From: Firmicutes bacterium FC7 | GTDB taxonomy: Bacteria > Bacillota > Clostridia > Tissierellales > Tissierellaceae | Assembly (NCBI GenBank): GCA_022760735.1 | Contig: JAKELU010000006.1 | Span: 18,411 to 82,410 of the forward strand | Direction of reading: 5' to 3' | DNA: 64,000 nt | Part shown: positions 7,816 through 16,629 of the stretch, piece after piece | How the letters are laid out: each line of letters starts with the position of its first letter | Position numbering within the stretch: the first letter of the stretch is position 1 | The notes under the pieces: model-generated | Seen by the model: only the letters and a program-made list of their open reading frames with translations | Told to the model about the DNA's origin: nothing | Databases searched by the model: none | Translations under genes and position numbers: made by a program

Positions 7816-9078
7816 ATGAGAAATACTGAATACCTAAAACAAGAGGCAAATAGATGCATGTTATGTAAAAATGCGAGATGTAGATTAAAGTGCCCAGTTG
7901 ATACTCCTATTCCTGAAGTTATTAAATTATATAGAGAAGGAAATATTGATAAGGCGGGAGAAATATTATTTGAGAACAATCCATTGTCTGCAGTTTGTTC
8001 CGTTATATGTCCGCATGAAAATCAATGTTTGGGGAATTGTATTAAAGGTATCAAAGATGAACCAATTGAATTCTATGAAATCGAAGAATATATCTCAAAA
8101 GAATACTTAAATAAAATTGATTTAAAACCAGTTAAGCAAATAGATGACAGAATTGCAATTGTTGGTTCAGGGCCAGCAGGAATTACTATTGCAACGATAT
8201 TAGCTAAAAAAGGATATAAAGTTACACTATTTGAGAAAAATGAAAAAATTGGTGGAGTTTTAAGATACGGAATTCCTGAATTTAGATTATCAAAAGACAT
8301 ATTGGATAGGATTCAAGATATTTTAGTTGAGCTAGGTGTTAAAATTAGACCTAATACATTAATTGGACCAGTATTAACTATAGATAAATTATTTGAAGAC
8401 GGATATAAGGCTATTTTTATAGGTACTGGGGTATGGAATCCAAAAAAATTAAATATTAAAGGGGAAACTTTAGGTAATGCTCACTATGCTATAGATTATC
8501 TAAAATCTCCTTCTGTATATAATTTAGGAAAGAAGGTAGCGGTTATTGGAGCAGGGAATACAGCAATGGACTCAGCAAGAACTGCTTTAAGAAATGGAGC
8601 TGAAGAAGTGACTATATTATATAGAAAAGACTTTGAAGACATGACTGCTACGAGACATGAAATTCATGAAGCAAAAGACGAGGGAGTAAAATTCAAATTA
8701 TACAGAACACCTATAGAAATTATAGATGAAGGAATAATTTGTAGAGAAACTAGGAAGATATCAAATGAAAACGGAGAAGAAAAACTAATTGAAATAGAGG
8801 GTTCTGAAACATTACATGAATGTGATTCTGTAATAATTGCAATAAGTCAATTACCTAAGAATAATATTGTAATTAACAACAAAGGATTTGCTACTGGATG
8901 TAGCGGATTACTAGTGACGCATAATACAGGTGAAACATCTAGAGTTGGAGTCTATGCTTCAGGAGATGTTGTAACAGGACCTAAAACTGTTGTTCAAGCA
9001 GTAGCTGATGCAAAGTTAGTAGCTGAGGCAATGGATGAATATTGTAAAAGTTTAAAGGGTAATAAAAGTGTATCATAA
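7816..9078 (+). CDS. NADPH-dependent glutamate synthase small-chain-like flavoprotein
   Basis: A 420-residue GltD/DPD-domain-I-type oxidoreductase. The N-terminal domain carries Cys14, 17, 22 and 26 and a second CSVICPHENQC-LGNC set for two [4Fe-4S] clusters. An FAD-binding AIVGSGPAGIT follows at ~113, then VLRYGIPEFRL, and an NADPH-binding VIGAGNTAMDSARTAL at ~242. The C-terminal ASGDVVTGPKTVVQA closes the FAD site. No large glutamate synthase subunit is adjacent, so it may serve another electron-transfer partner, as many stand-alone homologues do. A nitroreductase-family gene follows 24 bases later and is probably co-transcribed. Confidence 0.9.
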   Translation: MRNTEYLKQEANRCMLCKNARCRLKCPVDTPIPEVIKLYREGNIDKAGEILFENNPLSAVCSVICPHENQCLGNCIKGIKDEPIEFYEIEEYISKEYLNKIDLKPVKQIDDRIAIVGSGPAGITIATILAKKGYKVTLFEKNEKIGGVLRYGIPEFRLSKDILDRIQDILVELGVKIRPNTLIGPVLTIDKLFEDGYKAIFIGTGVWNPKKLNIKGETLGNAHYAIDYLKSPSVYNLGKKVAVIGAGNTAMDSARTALRNGAEEVTILYRKDFEDMTATRHEIHEAKDEGVKFKLYRTPIEIIDEGIICRETRKISNENGEEKLIEIEGSETLHECDSVIIAISQLPKNNIVINNKGFATGCSGLLVTHNTGETSRVGVYASGDVVTGPKTVVQAVADAKLVAEAMDEYCKSLKGNKSVS

Positions 9079-9102
9079 ACTAATATAACTAGGGGGTAAG
9101 TT

Positions 9103-9633
9103 ATGGGATATGAAGTATTAGAAATCTTAAAAAAAAGAAGGTCTGTAAGAAAGTTTAAGGAAGAAAAACTAGATAAAGAAGTAATTAACAAAGTTCTAAG
9201 AGCAGGACTATTGTCTCCATCATCAAAAAATAAAAAACCAGTAGAATTTATAGTAGTGGATGATAAAGAAACATTACTTAAGTTAAAGGAATGTAAAAGC
9301 AAAGGAGCCGATGCTTTAAATACAGCGTCATGCGCAATAGTAGTTATTGCAGACAGCCAGTTAAGTGATGTATGGATAGAGGATGCATCAATTGCAACAA
9401 TTTTGCTTCAACTAGCTGCGGAAGACCTTGGATTAGGTTCCGTTTGGATTCAAATGAGAAACCGTCAAAGCAATTTAGGTTGCTCAGAAGAACAAGTTAG
9501 AAAAGTACTAAATATACCAGAAAAATATGGAGTTTTAAGTATTGTTGCAATTGGATATAAAGACGAGAGCACCAAACCTTATGATGAGAGTTCTTTGGAT
9601 TTTTCGAAAGTTCATTATGATAATTATCTTTGA
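9103..9633 (+). CDS. Nitroreductase family protein
   Basis: A 176-residue FMN-dependent nitroreductase-fold protein. RRSVRKFKEEKL near the N-terminus and LLSPSSKNKKPVEFIVV give the FMN phosphate and ribityl contacts; EDASIATILLQLAAEDLGLGSVWIQ is the conserved dimer/FMN helix. An AGGGGGTAAGTT ribosome binding site precedes the ATG. Substrates of this subfamily are usually unknown; reduction of quinones or nitro compounds, or electron transfer from the upstream NADPH flavoprotein, are possibilities only. Confidence 0.88.
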   Translation: MGYEVLEILKKRRSVRKFKEEKLDKEVINKVLRAGLLSPSSKNKKPVEFIVVDDKETLLKLKECKSKGADALNTASCAIVVIADSQLSDVWIEDASIATILLQLAAEDLGLGSVWIQMRNRQSNLGCSEEQVRKVLNIPEKYGVLSIVAIGYKDESTKPYDESSLDFSKVHYDNYL

Positions 9634-9693
9634 TAGTCATCAGGTTGTTTAAAACAAAGATAGTTAATTAAAAATACTTATTTGAAATGATAT

Positions 9694-9733
9694 AGCTAGT
9701 TGGAATTAAAGATATAATCCAACTAGCTTTTTA
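9694..9733 (+). terminator. Terminator after the nitroreductase gene
   Basis: AGCTAGTTGGA and TCCAACTAGCT form a perfect 11-bp stem followed by TTTTT. Confidence 0.9.
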
Positions 9734-9811
9734 CTTGGAGTTTTGGAATCCTTAAAGGTTTATTAATTACTATGATTAAAATTAAAAACTTCTATGATAT
9801 AATTTAATAAT

Positions 9812-9831
9812 GTAAGAATTTCGTAAGAATT
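9812..9831 (+). promoter_or_regulatory. 11-bp-period direct repeat before the response-regulator gene
   Basis: GTAAGAATT occurs at 9812-9820 and again at 9823-9831, exactly 11 bases apart. OmpR-family regulators bind head-to-tail repeats of about one helical turn, so this is a candidate autoregulatory site. A TATAAT at 9798-9803 may be the -10 of the promoter. Confidence 0.5.
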
Positions 9832-9897
9832 ATATAAACTTATTTGAAAGATTAAATACCTAGAATAAGTATATAGGCTTTGATATGGAGGTACGTT

Positions 9898-10599
9898 ATG
9901 GAGCAGGCGAGAATATTAGTAGTAGATGATGATAAGGAAATAGCAAATGCAATAGATAAGCTATTAACTATGGAAGGCTATGAGGTAATAAAGGCATATA
10001 ACGGAATGGAGGCACTAGATGCCTTAGTTGCTAATAATGTACAATTAATTATATTAGATGTTATGATGCCAAAACTCGATGGATTATCAACAACACTAAA
10101 GATTAGGGAGAAGAAGAATATACCCATAATTATATTATCAGCTAAATCAGAAGATAGCGATAAGATATTAGGTCTATCAATGGGTGCAGATGATTATGTA
10201 ACTAAGCCTTTTAATCCTCAAGAATTGGTGGCCAGGGTAAAAAGTCAGCTTCGAAGATATATGTATTTAGGAGACATGGGAAATATCAACCATAGTTCTC
10301 AGATAGTTGTAGGTAGTATATGCTTAAATAAAGATGCTAAGGAATTATTAGTTGATGGTGAACCAGTTAAACTAACCCCTACGGAATATAAAATAATGGA
10401 GCTACTAATGACTCATGCTGGTGTGGTATTTTCCGCTGAACAGATTTATGAAAGAGTATGGCAAGAGCCTGCCTATTCAGTAGAAAATACAGTAATGGTC
10501 CATATAAGACGTATCCGTGAAAAAATTGAAATTAATCCTAAAGAGCCTAAATACTTAAAGGTGGTGTGGGGTATTGGATATAAAATTGAGAAATATTAG
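9898..10599 (+). CDS. OmpR/PhoB-family response regulator (VanR-like)
   Basis: A 233-residue response regulator. The receiver has the acidic pocket VVDDD (Asp10-12), phospho-acceptor Asp54 in LILDVMMPKLDG, and the conserved Lys in VTKPFNP. The C-terminal winged helix (~135-230) contains LTPTEYKIMELLM, ENTVMVHIRRIREKIE and VWGIGYKIE. The ATG at 9898 follows GGAGGT; an in-frame TTG at 9880 does not. Its stop overlaps the start of a VanS-like kinase, so the two form a two-component pair. The direct repeat upstream suggests autoregulation. Confidence 0.92.
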   Translation: MEQARILVVDDDKEIANAIDKLLTMEGYEVIKAYNGMEALDALVANNVQLIILDVMMPKLDGLSTTLKIREKKNIPIIILSAKSEDSDKILGLSMGADDYVTKPFNPQELVARVKSQLRRYMYLGDMGNINHSSQIVVGSICLNKDAKELLVDGEPVKLTPTEYKIMELLMTHAGVVFSAEQIYERVWQEPAYSVENTVMVHIRRIREKIEINPKEPKYLKVVWGIGYKIEKY

Positions 10600-12403
10600 T
10601 AGAAATAAAATATCTAAATTTATTGCATTTATACTTGTAGTCTTATTGATAGCATCTTCAATGGTTCAGTTACTTTATATTGCTTATACAGGTATAAACC
10701 CTGAATCTATAATTGTTAAAAAATATAAGGATAGTAAGACTAAATTTGCCTATGAGTTTAACTATGCAATTCAGCAGGCATATGAAATTATAAGCAATTT
10801 TCCTAGAGTTCCTGATAATATAGAATTTTTATATTATATAAAAACTGATGGAATAGAAACTACAAACAGTAAAACATATACAAAGGAATTCTTCTCTAGT
10901 CATAAGGATGCTTTTTATGCATATGAAAATGGAACAATCACTATTGGAAAGAATACAAATCCTTCAATACTAGAGTGGAATCCATATCCAAAATTTGATG
11001 ACTTGATAATGTACATCGCATTTCCAGATGATTATATGCAAGAACAACAGAGGATATGGGAGGCTGGAAGAGATAAAATACTTCCATTAGCAATTTCAAT
11101 AACATCTAGTTTATTAGTTTCTTTAGTTCTAATTATATATTTAATAGCAGTAACAGGTAGAAATCCTGATGATGACGAGCTACATTTTTCAAGATTTGAT
11201 AATGTCTATTCTGAATTTTTAATTTTAGCCTATATACCTACAATTGCATTATGGTGCTATGTGATGTCTAGATTATCATATTATTCAAGATATTATAATA
11301 CTCTTTCATTAAGCAGTACTCAGATTTATAACTTTATAATTACTGGGCTAGTAACTGCATTTGTAACAATTATTTCGGGAATTTTGTTGTTATCCATTGT
11401 ACGTAAGATTAAGGGGAAAATACTAATCAAACACAGCTTAAGTTATAAGATACTTTATACTATTAATGATTTTATTAAGAGCTTATTTGATGGAAGAAGA
11501 TTTGGTGTAAATCCATTAACAAAAACCTTACACAAAAGGCAAGTAATATTTATTGTGGTAAGCTTTATATTAGTATTCTTAACTTTTTTATTCATAATGG
11601 TACCGCCATTCATGGTAATACCGCCAATACTTGAAGTAGTATTAATATACTGGTATGTAAAATATAACAACGAAACATATGAAGAGATTAACAAGGGATT
11701 TAACGAGAGCTTAGAGGAACAGATGAAATCTGAGAGAATGAAGATAGAACTTATAACTAATGTTTCACATGATTTAAAGACTCCACTTACATCAATAATT
11801 AGTTATGTAGACTTATTGTCAAAGGAAGAAGATCTATCAGAAACTGCAAGGGACTACGTAAATATATTAGTTGAAAAATCCAATAGACTTAAGAATATTG
11901 TATCGGATTTATTCGATTTAGCTAAAAGTACAAGTGGTGATATTAACTTAGATTTTGAAAATATCGACATGAAAAAACTTATTGAACAAACTCTAGGGGA
12001 TATGGAGGATAATATAGTAAACTCCGGATTACAAATAAAGACTTATCTACCTGATTCACCTTTATTTATCAGATCCGATGGAAAAAAACTATATAGAGTA
12101 TTTCAAAATATAATTGATAATGCGCTTAAATATTCACTTCAAGGTACACGTGTATTTGTTGAATTAGAAGAGAAGGATGGAAAAGCTATTGCTACAATTA
12201 AAAATATTTCAGGATATGAAATGGATTTTACCGCTGAAGAAATATTACAAAGGTTTAACAGAGGCGATAAATCTAGGACAACTGATGGTAGTGGCCTTGG
12301 ACTTTCAATAGCAGAAAGCTTTACGAAAGTCTGCGGAGGTAAATTTAAAATAGATATAGACGGAGATATGTTTAAAGTGATGATAAGCTTTGATTTAGTG
12401 TAA
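10574..12403 (+). CDS. Membrane sensor histidine kinase (VanS-like)
   Basis: A ~609-residue kinase. One transmembrane segment lies near residues 14-34, an extracytoplasmic region of ~140 residues follows, and several more membrane segments (~175-350) make the sensor unusually rich in membrane helices. DHp H-box NVSHDLKTPLTS has the phospho-acceptor His398; the N-box is IIDNALKYS and the G-box GSGLGLSIAESF. The start is uncertain: TTG 10574 and TTG 10586 both lie inside the end of the regulator gene. The signal sensed is unknown; cell-envelope stress or antimicrobials would be typical for this subfamily. Confidence 0.88.
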   Translation: MDIKLRNISRNKISKFIAFILVVLLIASSMVQLLYIAYTGINPESIIVKKYKDSKTKFAYEFNYAIQQAYEIISNFPRVPDNIEFLYYIKTDGIETTNSKTYTKEFFSSHKDAFYAYENGTITIGKNTNPSILEWNPYPKFDDLIMYIAFPDDYMQEQQRIWEAGRDKILPLAISITSSLLVSLVLIIYLIAVTGRNPDDDELHFSRFDNVYSEFLILAYIPTIALWCYVMSRLSYYSRYYNTLSLSSTQIYNFIITGLVTAFVTIISGILLLSIVRKIKGKILIKHSLSYKILYTINDFIKSLFDGRRFGVNPLTKTLHKRQVIFIVVSFILVFLTFLFIMVPPFMVIPPILEVVLIYWYVKYNNETYEEINKGFNESLEEQMKSERMKIELITNVSHDLKTPLTSIISYVDLLSKEEDLSETARDYVNILVEKSNRLKNIVSDLFDLAKSTSGDINLDFENIDMKKLIEQTLGDMEDNIVNSGLQIKTYLPDSPLFIRSDGKKLYRVFQNIIDNALKYSLQGTRVFVELEEKDGKAIATIKNISGYEMDFTAEEILQRFNRGDKSRTTDGSGLGLSIAESFTKVCGGKFKIDIDGDMFKVMISFDLV

Positions 12404-12406
12404 CCT

Positions 12407-12437
12407 AAAGACACGAATTTGATTTCGTGTCTTTTTT
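12407..12437 (+). terminator. Terminator after the two-component genes
   Basis: AAGACACGAA and TTCGTGTCTT stem followed by TTTTT. Confidence 0.9.
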
Positions 12438-12568
12438 GTGATAATTTTATATTATTATCTACTATATATGTTAGACTCTTACAGACTTATTTAGCTTATT
12501 TTATATCAGGTAAAAAAATAAAATTATAAGGATAATGTTAAAAATCTTTAATAAACATGATTGGCATA

Positions 12569-12597
12569 TTCACATACTGTGTAGTATACACTATAAT
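12569..12597 (+). promoter_or_regulatory. Promoter with internal palindrome, candidate PadR operator
   Basis: TTCACA (12569-12574), a 17-base spacer and TATAAT (12592-12597) form a good vegetative promoter. Inside the spacer, GTGTA-GTA-TACAC (12579-12591) is a perfect inverted repeat that reaches to the -10. PadR-family proteins bind such TGTA/TACA palindromes over their own promoters, and the first gene downstream is a padR homologue. Confidence 0.65.
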
Positions 12598-12631
12598 GTA
12601 ATTAACAATATAATGTTAAGGAGGATATATA

Positions 12632-12979
12632 TTGGTTAAAGATGAGGTTTTATCTGGTTTAATTTTAGAATTACGCCGTGGCACGATAGTTCTTTGTGTT
12701 TTAAGCCAATTAAATGAGCCGACATATGGCTACAATCTAGTTAATATATTGGCTGAAAAAGGAATAAATATTGAGGCGAATACTTTATATCCTTTGTTAA
12801 GAAGATTGGAAAGTCAAGGCTTACTTGAAAGCTCATGGGTTACAAGTGAAGCAAAGCCAAGAAAATACTATGTTAAAACACAAAAAGGAAATGAGATTTG
12901 TAATGCCTTGAAACAACATTGGGATAGCATGGTAAGAAATATTGATAGACTTTGGGAGGTTGATATTAATGAAAAGTGA
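12632..12979 (+). CDS. PadR-family transcriptional regulator
   Basis: A 115-residue winged-helix protein of the short PadR class: LRRGTIVLCVLSQLNEPTYGY (helices 1-2), ANTLYPLLRRLESQGLL (recognition helix), then the wing KPRKYYVKTQKG and a C-terminal dimerisation helix. The TTG start at 12632 is supported by AAGGAGG eight bases upstream. The next gene, a HAAS-domain membrane protein, overlaps its 3' end by 11 bases, the usual arrangement for PadR regulators that control a membrane partner. Likely autorepressor through the palindrome in its promoter; the effector is unknown. Confidence 0.9.
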   Translation: MVKDEVLSGLILELRRGTIVLCVLSQLNEPTYGYNLVNILAEKGINIEANTLYPLLRRLESQGLLESSWVTSEAKPRKYYVKTQKGNEICNALKQHWDSMVRNIDRLWEVDINEK

Positions 12980-13952
12980 TTTAATTGATCGTTACGTTTA
13001 TGCAGTTACAAAAAATTTACCTTCTAAAATAAGAAATGACATAAGCAGTGAACTATATACTTTGATAGAGGATATGATTGAAAGTAGATGTGGCGATATG
13101 CCTCCTAGTGAAACTGATATTAAGGTTGTTTTAACAGAATTAGGCACACCATCTGAACTTGCAGGCAAATACAGCCCAGATGAAGAGAAATACTTAATCG
13201 GCCCACAATACTACTGGAAATATAAGTTTTTATTATCAATAATATTAGCTACTACTGCATTTGGTTTAACTATAGCATCCATTGTTACAGCTATTATTGA
13301 TCCAGAAGTCAATTGGTATTTTGCAATTCCATCATGGTTTGCAATGATGATAATGGGCCTGCTTAATGCATTCGCATTTGTTACTTTACTATTTGTTATA
13401 TTTCAACGAAAAGGTATTGATGTTAAGATAAACTCTGATAGCTTGGATAATTTACCGCCAGTACCTAAAAAGAAGGCATTAATAAGTAAACACGAATCAA
13501 TTATGGGAATATTTTTTTCTATTATATTTGCTACCTTATTTTTAATAGTCCCTGAGATATTTGTAGTTCATTTTTTAGATGATACTAGAATTATTCCTAT
13601 CTTCAATACTGATATTATAAAGTCTGTATGGTATATAATAATTGCATTTGCTGTATTAGGAATTATTCGTGAATGCTATAAGTTATATGAAGGAAGATAT
13701 ACTAAGAGATTAGCAGTAGTTACTGTAGTAGTAGATATATTATCAGCATTACTATCTTTTGCTTTTTTATTAGATAATAATATCATTAATAGAGATTTTT
13801 CATCAGCAATCATTAAATTATTCCAGGATGAGGCAGAATTTATAATGAATATATTTTCTCGTTTTAACCTATTCTTCCTTTCTGTGATTCTATTTGCACT
13901 AGCTCTTGATATGGGAGTGACTGTCTTTAAAGCTTTAAAATATGATAATTAA
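12969..13952 (+). CDS. HAAS-domain (DUF1700-like) membrane protein
   Basis: A 327-residue protein. The first ~75 residues form the soluble HAAS domain (YVYAVTKNLPSKIRNDISSELYTLIEDMIE, then LTELGTPSELAGKY), followed by six or seven hydrophobic segments (about 88-115, 122-148, 185-205, 222-245, 253-275, 300-322). The ATG at 12969 follows GGGAGG. HAAS proteins are nearly always encoded next to a PadR regulator, as here, and are thought to be its sensing or effector partner; no enzymatic role is evident. Confidence 0.82.
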   Translation: MKSDLIDRYVYAVTKNLPSKIRNDISSELYTLIEDMIESRCGDMPPSETDIKVVLTELGTPSELAGKYSPDEEKYLIGPQYYWKYKFLLSIILATTAFGLTIASIVTAIIDPEVNWYFAIPSWFAMMIMGLLNAFAFVTLLFVIFQRKGIDVKINSDSLDNLPPVPKKKALISKHESIMGIFFSIIFATLFLIVPEIFVVHFLDDTRIIPIFNTDIIKSVWYIIIAFAVLGIIRECYKLYEGRYTKRLAVVTVVVDILSALLSFAFLLDNNIINRDFSSAIIKLFQDEAEFIMNIFSRFNLFFLSVILFALALDMGVTVFKALKYDN

Positions 13953-13955
13953 AAA

Positions 13956-13988
13956 AGGATACCTTATTTGTGGTATCCTATTAATTTT
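13956..13988. terminator. Bidirectional terminator between HAAS gene and tag
   Basis: AGGATACC and GGTATCCT arms. On the minus strand the stem is followed by TTTTTT, so it is the stronger terminator for the tag gene. Confidence 0.8.
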
Positions 13989-14559
13989 AATTGCTTTCTA
14001 AACATACTTTGTCACGTCTAAAACAACTGACTAAATGATCATTGATTATTCCAGTAGCCTGTAGATGAGAATATATAATAGTAGTACCTAAAAATTTGAA
14101 ACCTCTTTTTTTCAAATCCTTGCTAATCATATCAGATAGCTCTGAGTTAGCAGGAACTTCTGATAAGTCATTCCATTTATTAATCACTGGCTTATTATCT
14201 ACGAAACTCCAAATATATTTATCGAAACTTCCGAATTCTTCTTGGATTTCTAAAAAACATTTTGCATTGTTAACTGAAGCTTCTATTTTTTTTCTATTCC
14301 TAACTATTCCAGGATTTTGCATTAGCTGGTTAATTTTATTTTCATCATATAATGCTACTTTATTAGGGTCAAAGTTGTCATATGCTTTTCTGTAATTTTC
14401 TCTTTTTTTCAAAATAGTTATCCAGCTTAATCCAGCTTGAGCTGATTCAAGGACCAGGAATTCAAAATGTTTATTATCATCGTGTACAGGTACTCCCCAT
14501 TCTTCATCGTGATACTTCACGTATAACACATCATTACCACACCAAGGACACCTATTCAA
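13987..14559 (-). CDS. tag: DNA-3-methyladenine glycosylase I
   Basis: A 190-residue Tag protein: RCPWCGND at the N-terminus, YHDEEWGVP with the conserved Glu/Trp, QAGLSWITILKKRENYRKA, and the C-terminal GFKFLGTTIIYSHLQATGIINDH. The zinc ligands of Tag (an N-terminal Cys and His and a C-terminal HLVSC pair) are all present. It excises 3-methyladenine from alkylated DNA. Monocistronic; a GGAGGGATAA-like ribosome binding site precedes the start on the minus strand. Confidence 0.95.
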   Translation of the reverse strand: MNRCPWCGNDVLYVKYHDEEWGVPVHDDNKHFEFLVLESAQAGLSWITILKKRENYRKAYDNFDPNKVALYDENKINQLMQNPGIVRNRKKIEASVNNAKCFLEIQEEFGSFDKYIWSFVDNKPVINKWNDLSEVPANSELSDMISKDLKKRGFKFLGTTIIYSHLQATGIINDHLVSCFRRDKVCLESN

Positions 14560-14683
14560 TTATTATCCCTCCGTTTACTTGATATATTAAATTCTATCAA
14601 ATTATAATATTTATACAAATTTTTTTCTAAATATTGGACATATTAAAAAAGGAAAATATTAATTAATATTTTGGAGGTTATAT

Positions 14684-16597
14684 ATGTCTGAAAAGGTAAG
14701 AGAAAGATTAGAAGGAAGAGTAAGTTATCATGACTCTGTAGAAGAAATGCTAAAAAGAATACGGGATGATGGCTTATCTAGTGTATTTTCAAGATGGGAA
14801 GATCAAGAAAAAATACGATGTAACTTTTGTCTTGAAGGATTAAGCTGTCAGCTTTGTACACAGGGTCCATGTAGAATAAGTGAAAAGGCTAAGGCTTTTA
14901 GAGGAGTATGTGGTATAGGACCAGATGCAATGGCAATGAGAAACTTCCTTATGAGAAATATAATGGGTGCTGCTACATACAGTCATCATGCCTTTGAAGC
15001 TTTTAGAACATTAAAGGCTACAGGAGAGGGTAAGACACCTTTTAAAATTACCGATGTTGATAAATTAAAATGGATGTGTGAAAAATTAGGTATCGATACT
15101 AACCAAGATATTAATAAAATGGCTATCGAACTAGCAGAGTTTCTTGATCGTGAGATGAAGACAAATCCAGATCATGAAAGCAAAATGGTTGAAGCTTTTG
15201 CACCAAAGAAGAGAAAGGAAGTATGGAAAAAGTTAAATATTTATCCTACTGGAGTAGAGCATGAGGTTCAAAATTGCATAGCAAGCTGCTTAACCAATGT
15301 TGATGGAGATCATGTTTCTCTTGCTAAGAAGGCTCTTCGTCTAGGTTTATCTACTATATATACTGCTCAAATAGGTTTGGAAATGACGCAGGACATATTG
15401 TTTGGAACACCAATGCCGCATGAAGTTGATGTGGACTTAGGGATTATGGATCCAGACTACGTAAATATTGCATTCAATGGTCATCAACCATGGATTGGTG
15501 TGGCTACATTGCAAAAAGCTAAACAGGAAAAATACCAAGAGATGGCTAGAAAAGCAGGGGCAAAAGGTATTCGTATAGTAGGCTCCATAGAAACTGGTCA
15601 GGAACTATTGCAAAGATTTCCTGTTGATGATGTCTTCGTAGGACTTATGGGTAACTGGTTAGCAATTGAACCATTTTTGGCGACGGGTACTGTAGATGCA
15701 TTGGTAATGGAGGAAAATTGTTCACCGCCGCATATTGACCAATATGCTGAGAAGTATCAGGTATCCTTAATCAGTGTAAGTACTATAATTGGTGTACCTG
15801 GAACTGACCACAATATGCCATATTATCCAGCTAAAGCAGATGAAATGGCAGAAAAATGCATAAATATTGCTATAGAAAACTTCAAAAAGAGACATGGAAA
15901 GATTAAACCTATGGTTCCAAAATATAAACAAAAAGCTATAGCTGGCTTCTCTACTGAGGCAATACTTAAAACCATAAATCATGACTTAAATGCATTAGTC
16001 GATGTAATAGCAAATGGGCAGATAAAGGGAGTAGTTGCATTGGCAAACTGTGCAACCCTTAGAAATGGACCACATGATTGGAATACTGTAAATATTACAA
16101 AAGAACTTATTAAGAGAGATATTTTAGTTGTAGCTGGTGGCTGTGGAAACCACGGTTTAGAAGTAGCAGGGTTATGTAATCATGATGCAGTAGAATTAGC
16201 TGGTGAAGGATTAAAGGGAGTGTGTAAGGCATTGGGAATTCCTCCTGTTCTTAGTTTCGGTACTTGTACTGATACAGGGAGAATTTCAATGCTTGTAACA
16301 GCATTGGCAGATCACTTAGATGTTGATGTATCAGATTTACCTATAGCTGTCACAGCTCCAGAGTGGATGGAACAAAAGGCAACAATTGATGGTATATTTG
16401 CTGTAGCATATGGAGCCTATACTCATTTATCTCCAACTCCATTTATAACTGGGGCACCAGAATTAGTTAAGCTTTTGACAGAAGATATAGAAGCATTAAC
16501 AGGTGGAAAGGTTGCATTAGGTGATGACCCAGAACGGGCTGCTAAGGATATTGAAGCTCATATTATTAGAAAGCGTCAGAAGATGGGACTTAAATAG
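14684..16597 (+). CDS. CooS-family carbon monoxide dehydrogenase homologue with altered active-site ligand
   Basis: A 637-residue protein with the full CooS fold. Cys46 and Cys49 form a CxxC, as in CODHs with a [2Fe-2S] D-cluster, followed by Cys55, Cys58, Cys63 and Cys76 for the B-cluster. For the active-site cluster, His267 (FNGHQPW), Cys346, Cys456, Cys487 and Cys528 match the usual ligands, but the position of the conserved Cys of the CCTxNE motif is Glu303 (GSIETGQE). The Lys in WMEQKA is kept. Hybrid-cluster proteins use His and Glu at equivalent places, so CO oxidation is uncertain. No cooF, cooC or acetyl-CoA synthase gene is adjacent. Classical CooS oxidises CO to CO2. Confidence 0.9.
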   Translation: MSEKVRERLEGRVSYHDSVEEMLKRIRDDGLSSVFSRWEDQEKIRCNFCLEGLSCQLCTQGPCRISEKAKAFRGVCGIGPDAMAMRNFLMRNIMGAATYSHHAFEAFRTLKATGEGKTPFKITDVDKLKWMCEKLGIDTNQDINKMAIELAEFLDREMKTNPDHESKMVEAFAPKKRKEVWKKLNIYPTGVEHEVQNCIASCLTNVDGDHVSLAKKALRLGLSTIYTAQIGLEMTQDILFGTPMPHEVDVDLGIMDPDYVNIAFNGHQPWIGVATLQKAKQEKYQEMARKAGAKGIRIVGSIETGQELLQRFPVDDVFVGLMGNWLAIEPFLATGTVDALVMEENCSPPHIDQYAEKYQVSLISVSTIIGVPGTDHNMPYYPAKADEMAEKCINIAIENFKKRHGKIKPMVPKYKQKAIAGFSTEAILKTINHDLNALVDVIANGQIKGVVALANCATLRNGPHDWNTVNITKELIKRDILVVAGGCGNHGLEVAGLCNHDAVELAGEGLKGVCKALGIPPVLSFGTCTDTGRISMLVTALADHLDVDVSDLPIAVTAPEWMEQKATIDGIFAVAYGAYTHLSPTPFITGAPELVKLLTEDIEALTGGKVALGDDPERAAKDIEAHIIRKRQKMGLK

Positions 16598-16599
16598 CA

Positions 16600-16629
16600 A
16601 AAAGCTAGAGTTTACTCTCTAGCTTTTAT
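16600..16629. terminator. Bidirectional terminator between the CooS and gerAC genes
   Basis: AAAGCTAGAG and CTCTAGCTTT arms with T-rich tracts on both strands. Confidence 0.85.
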
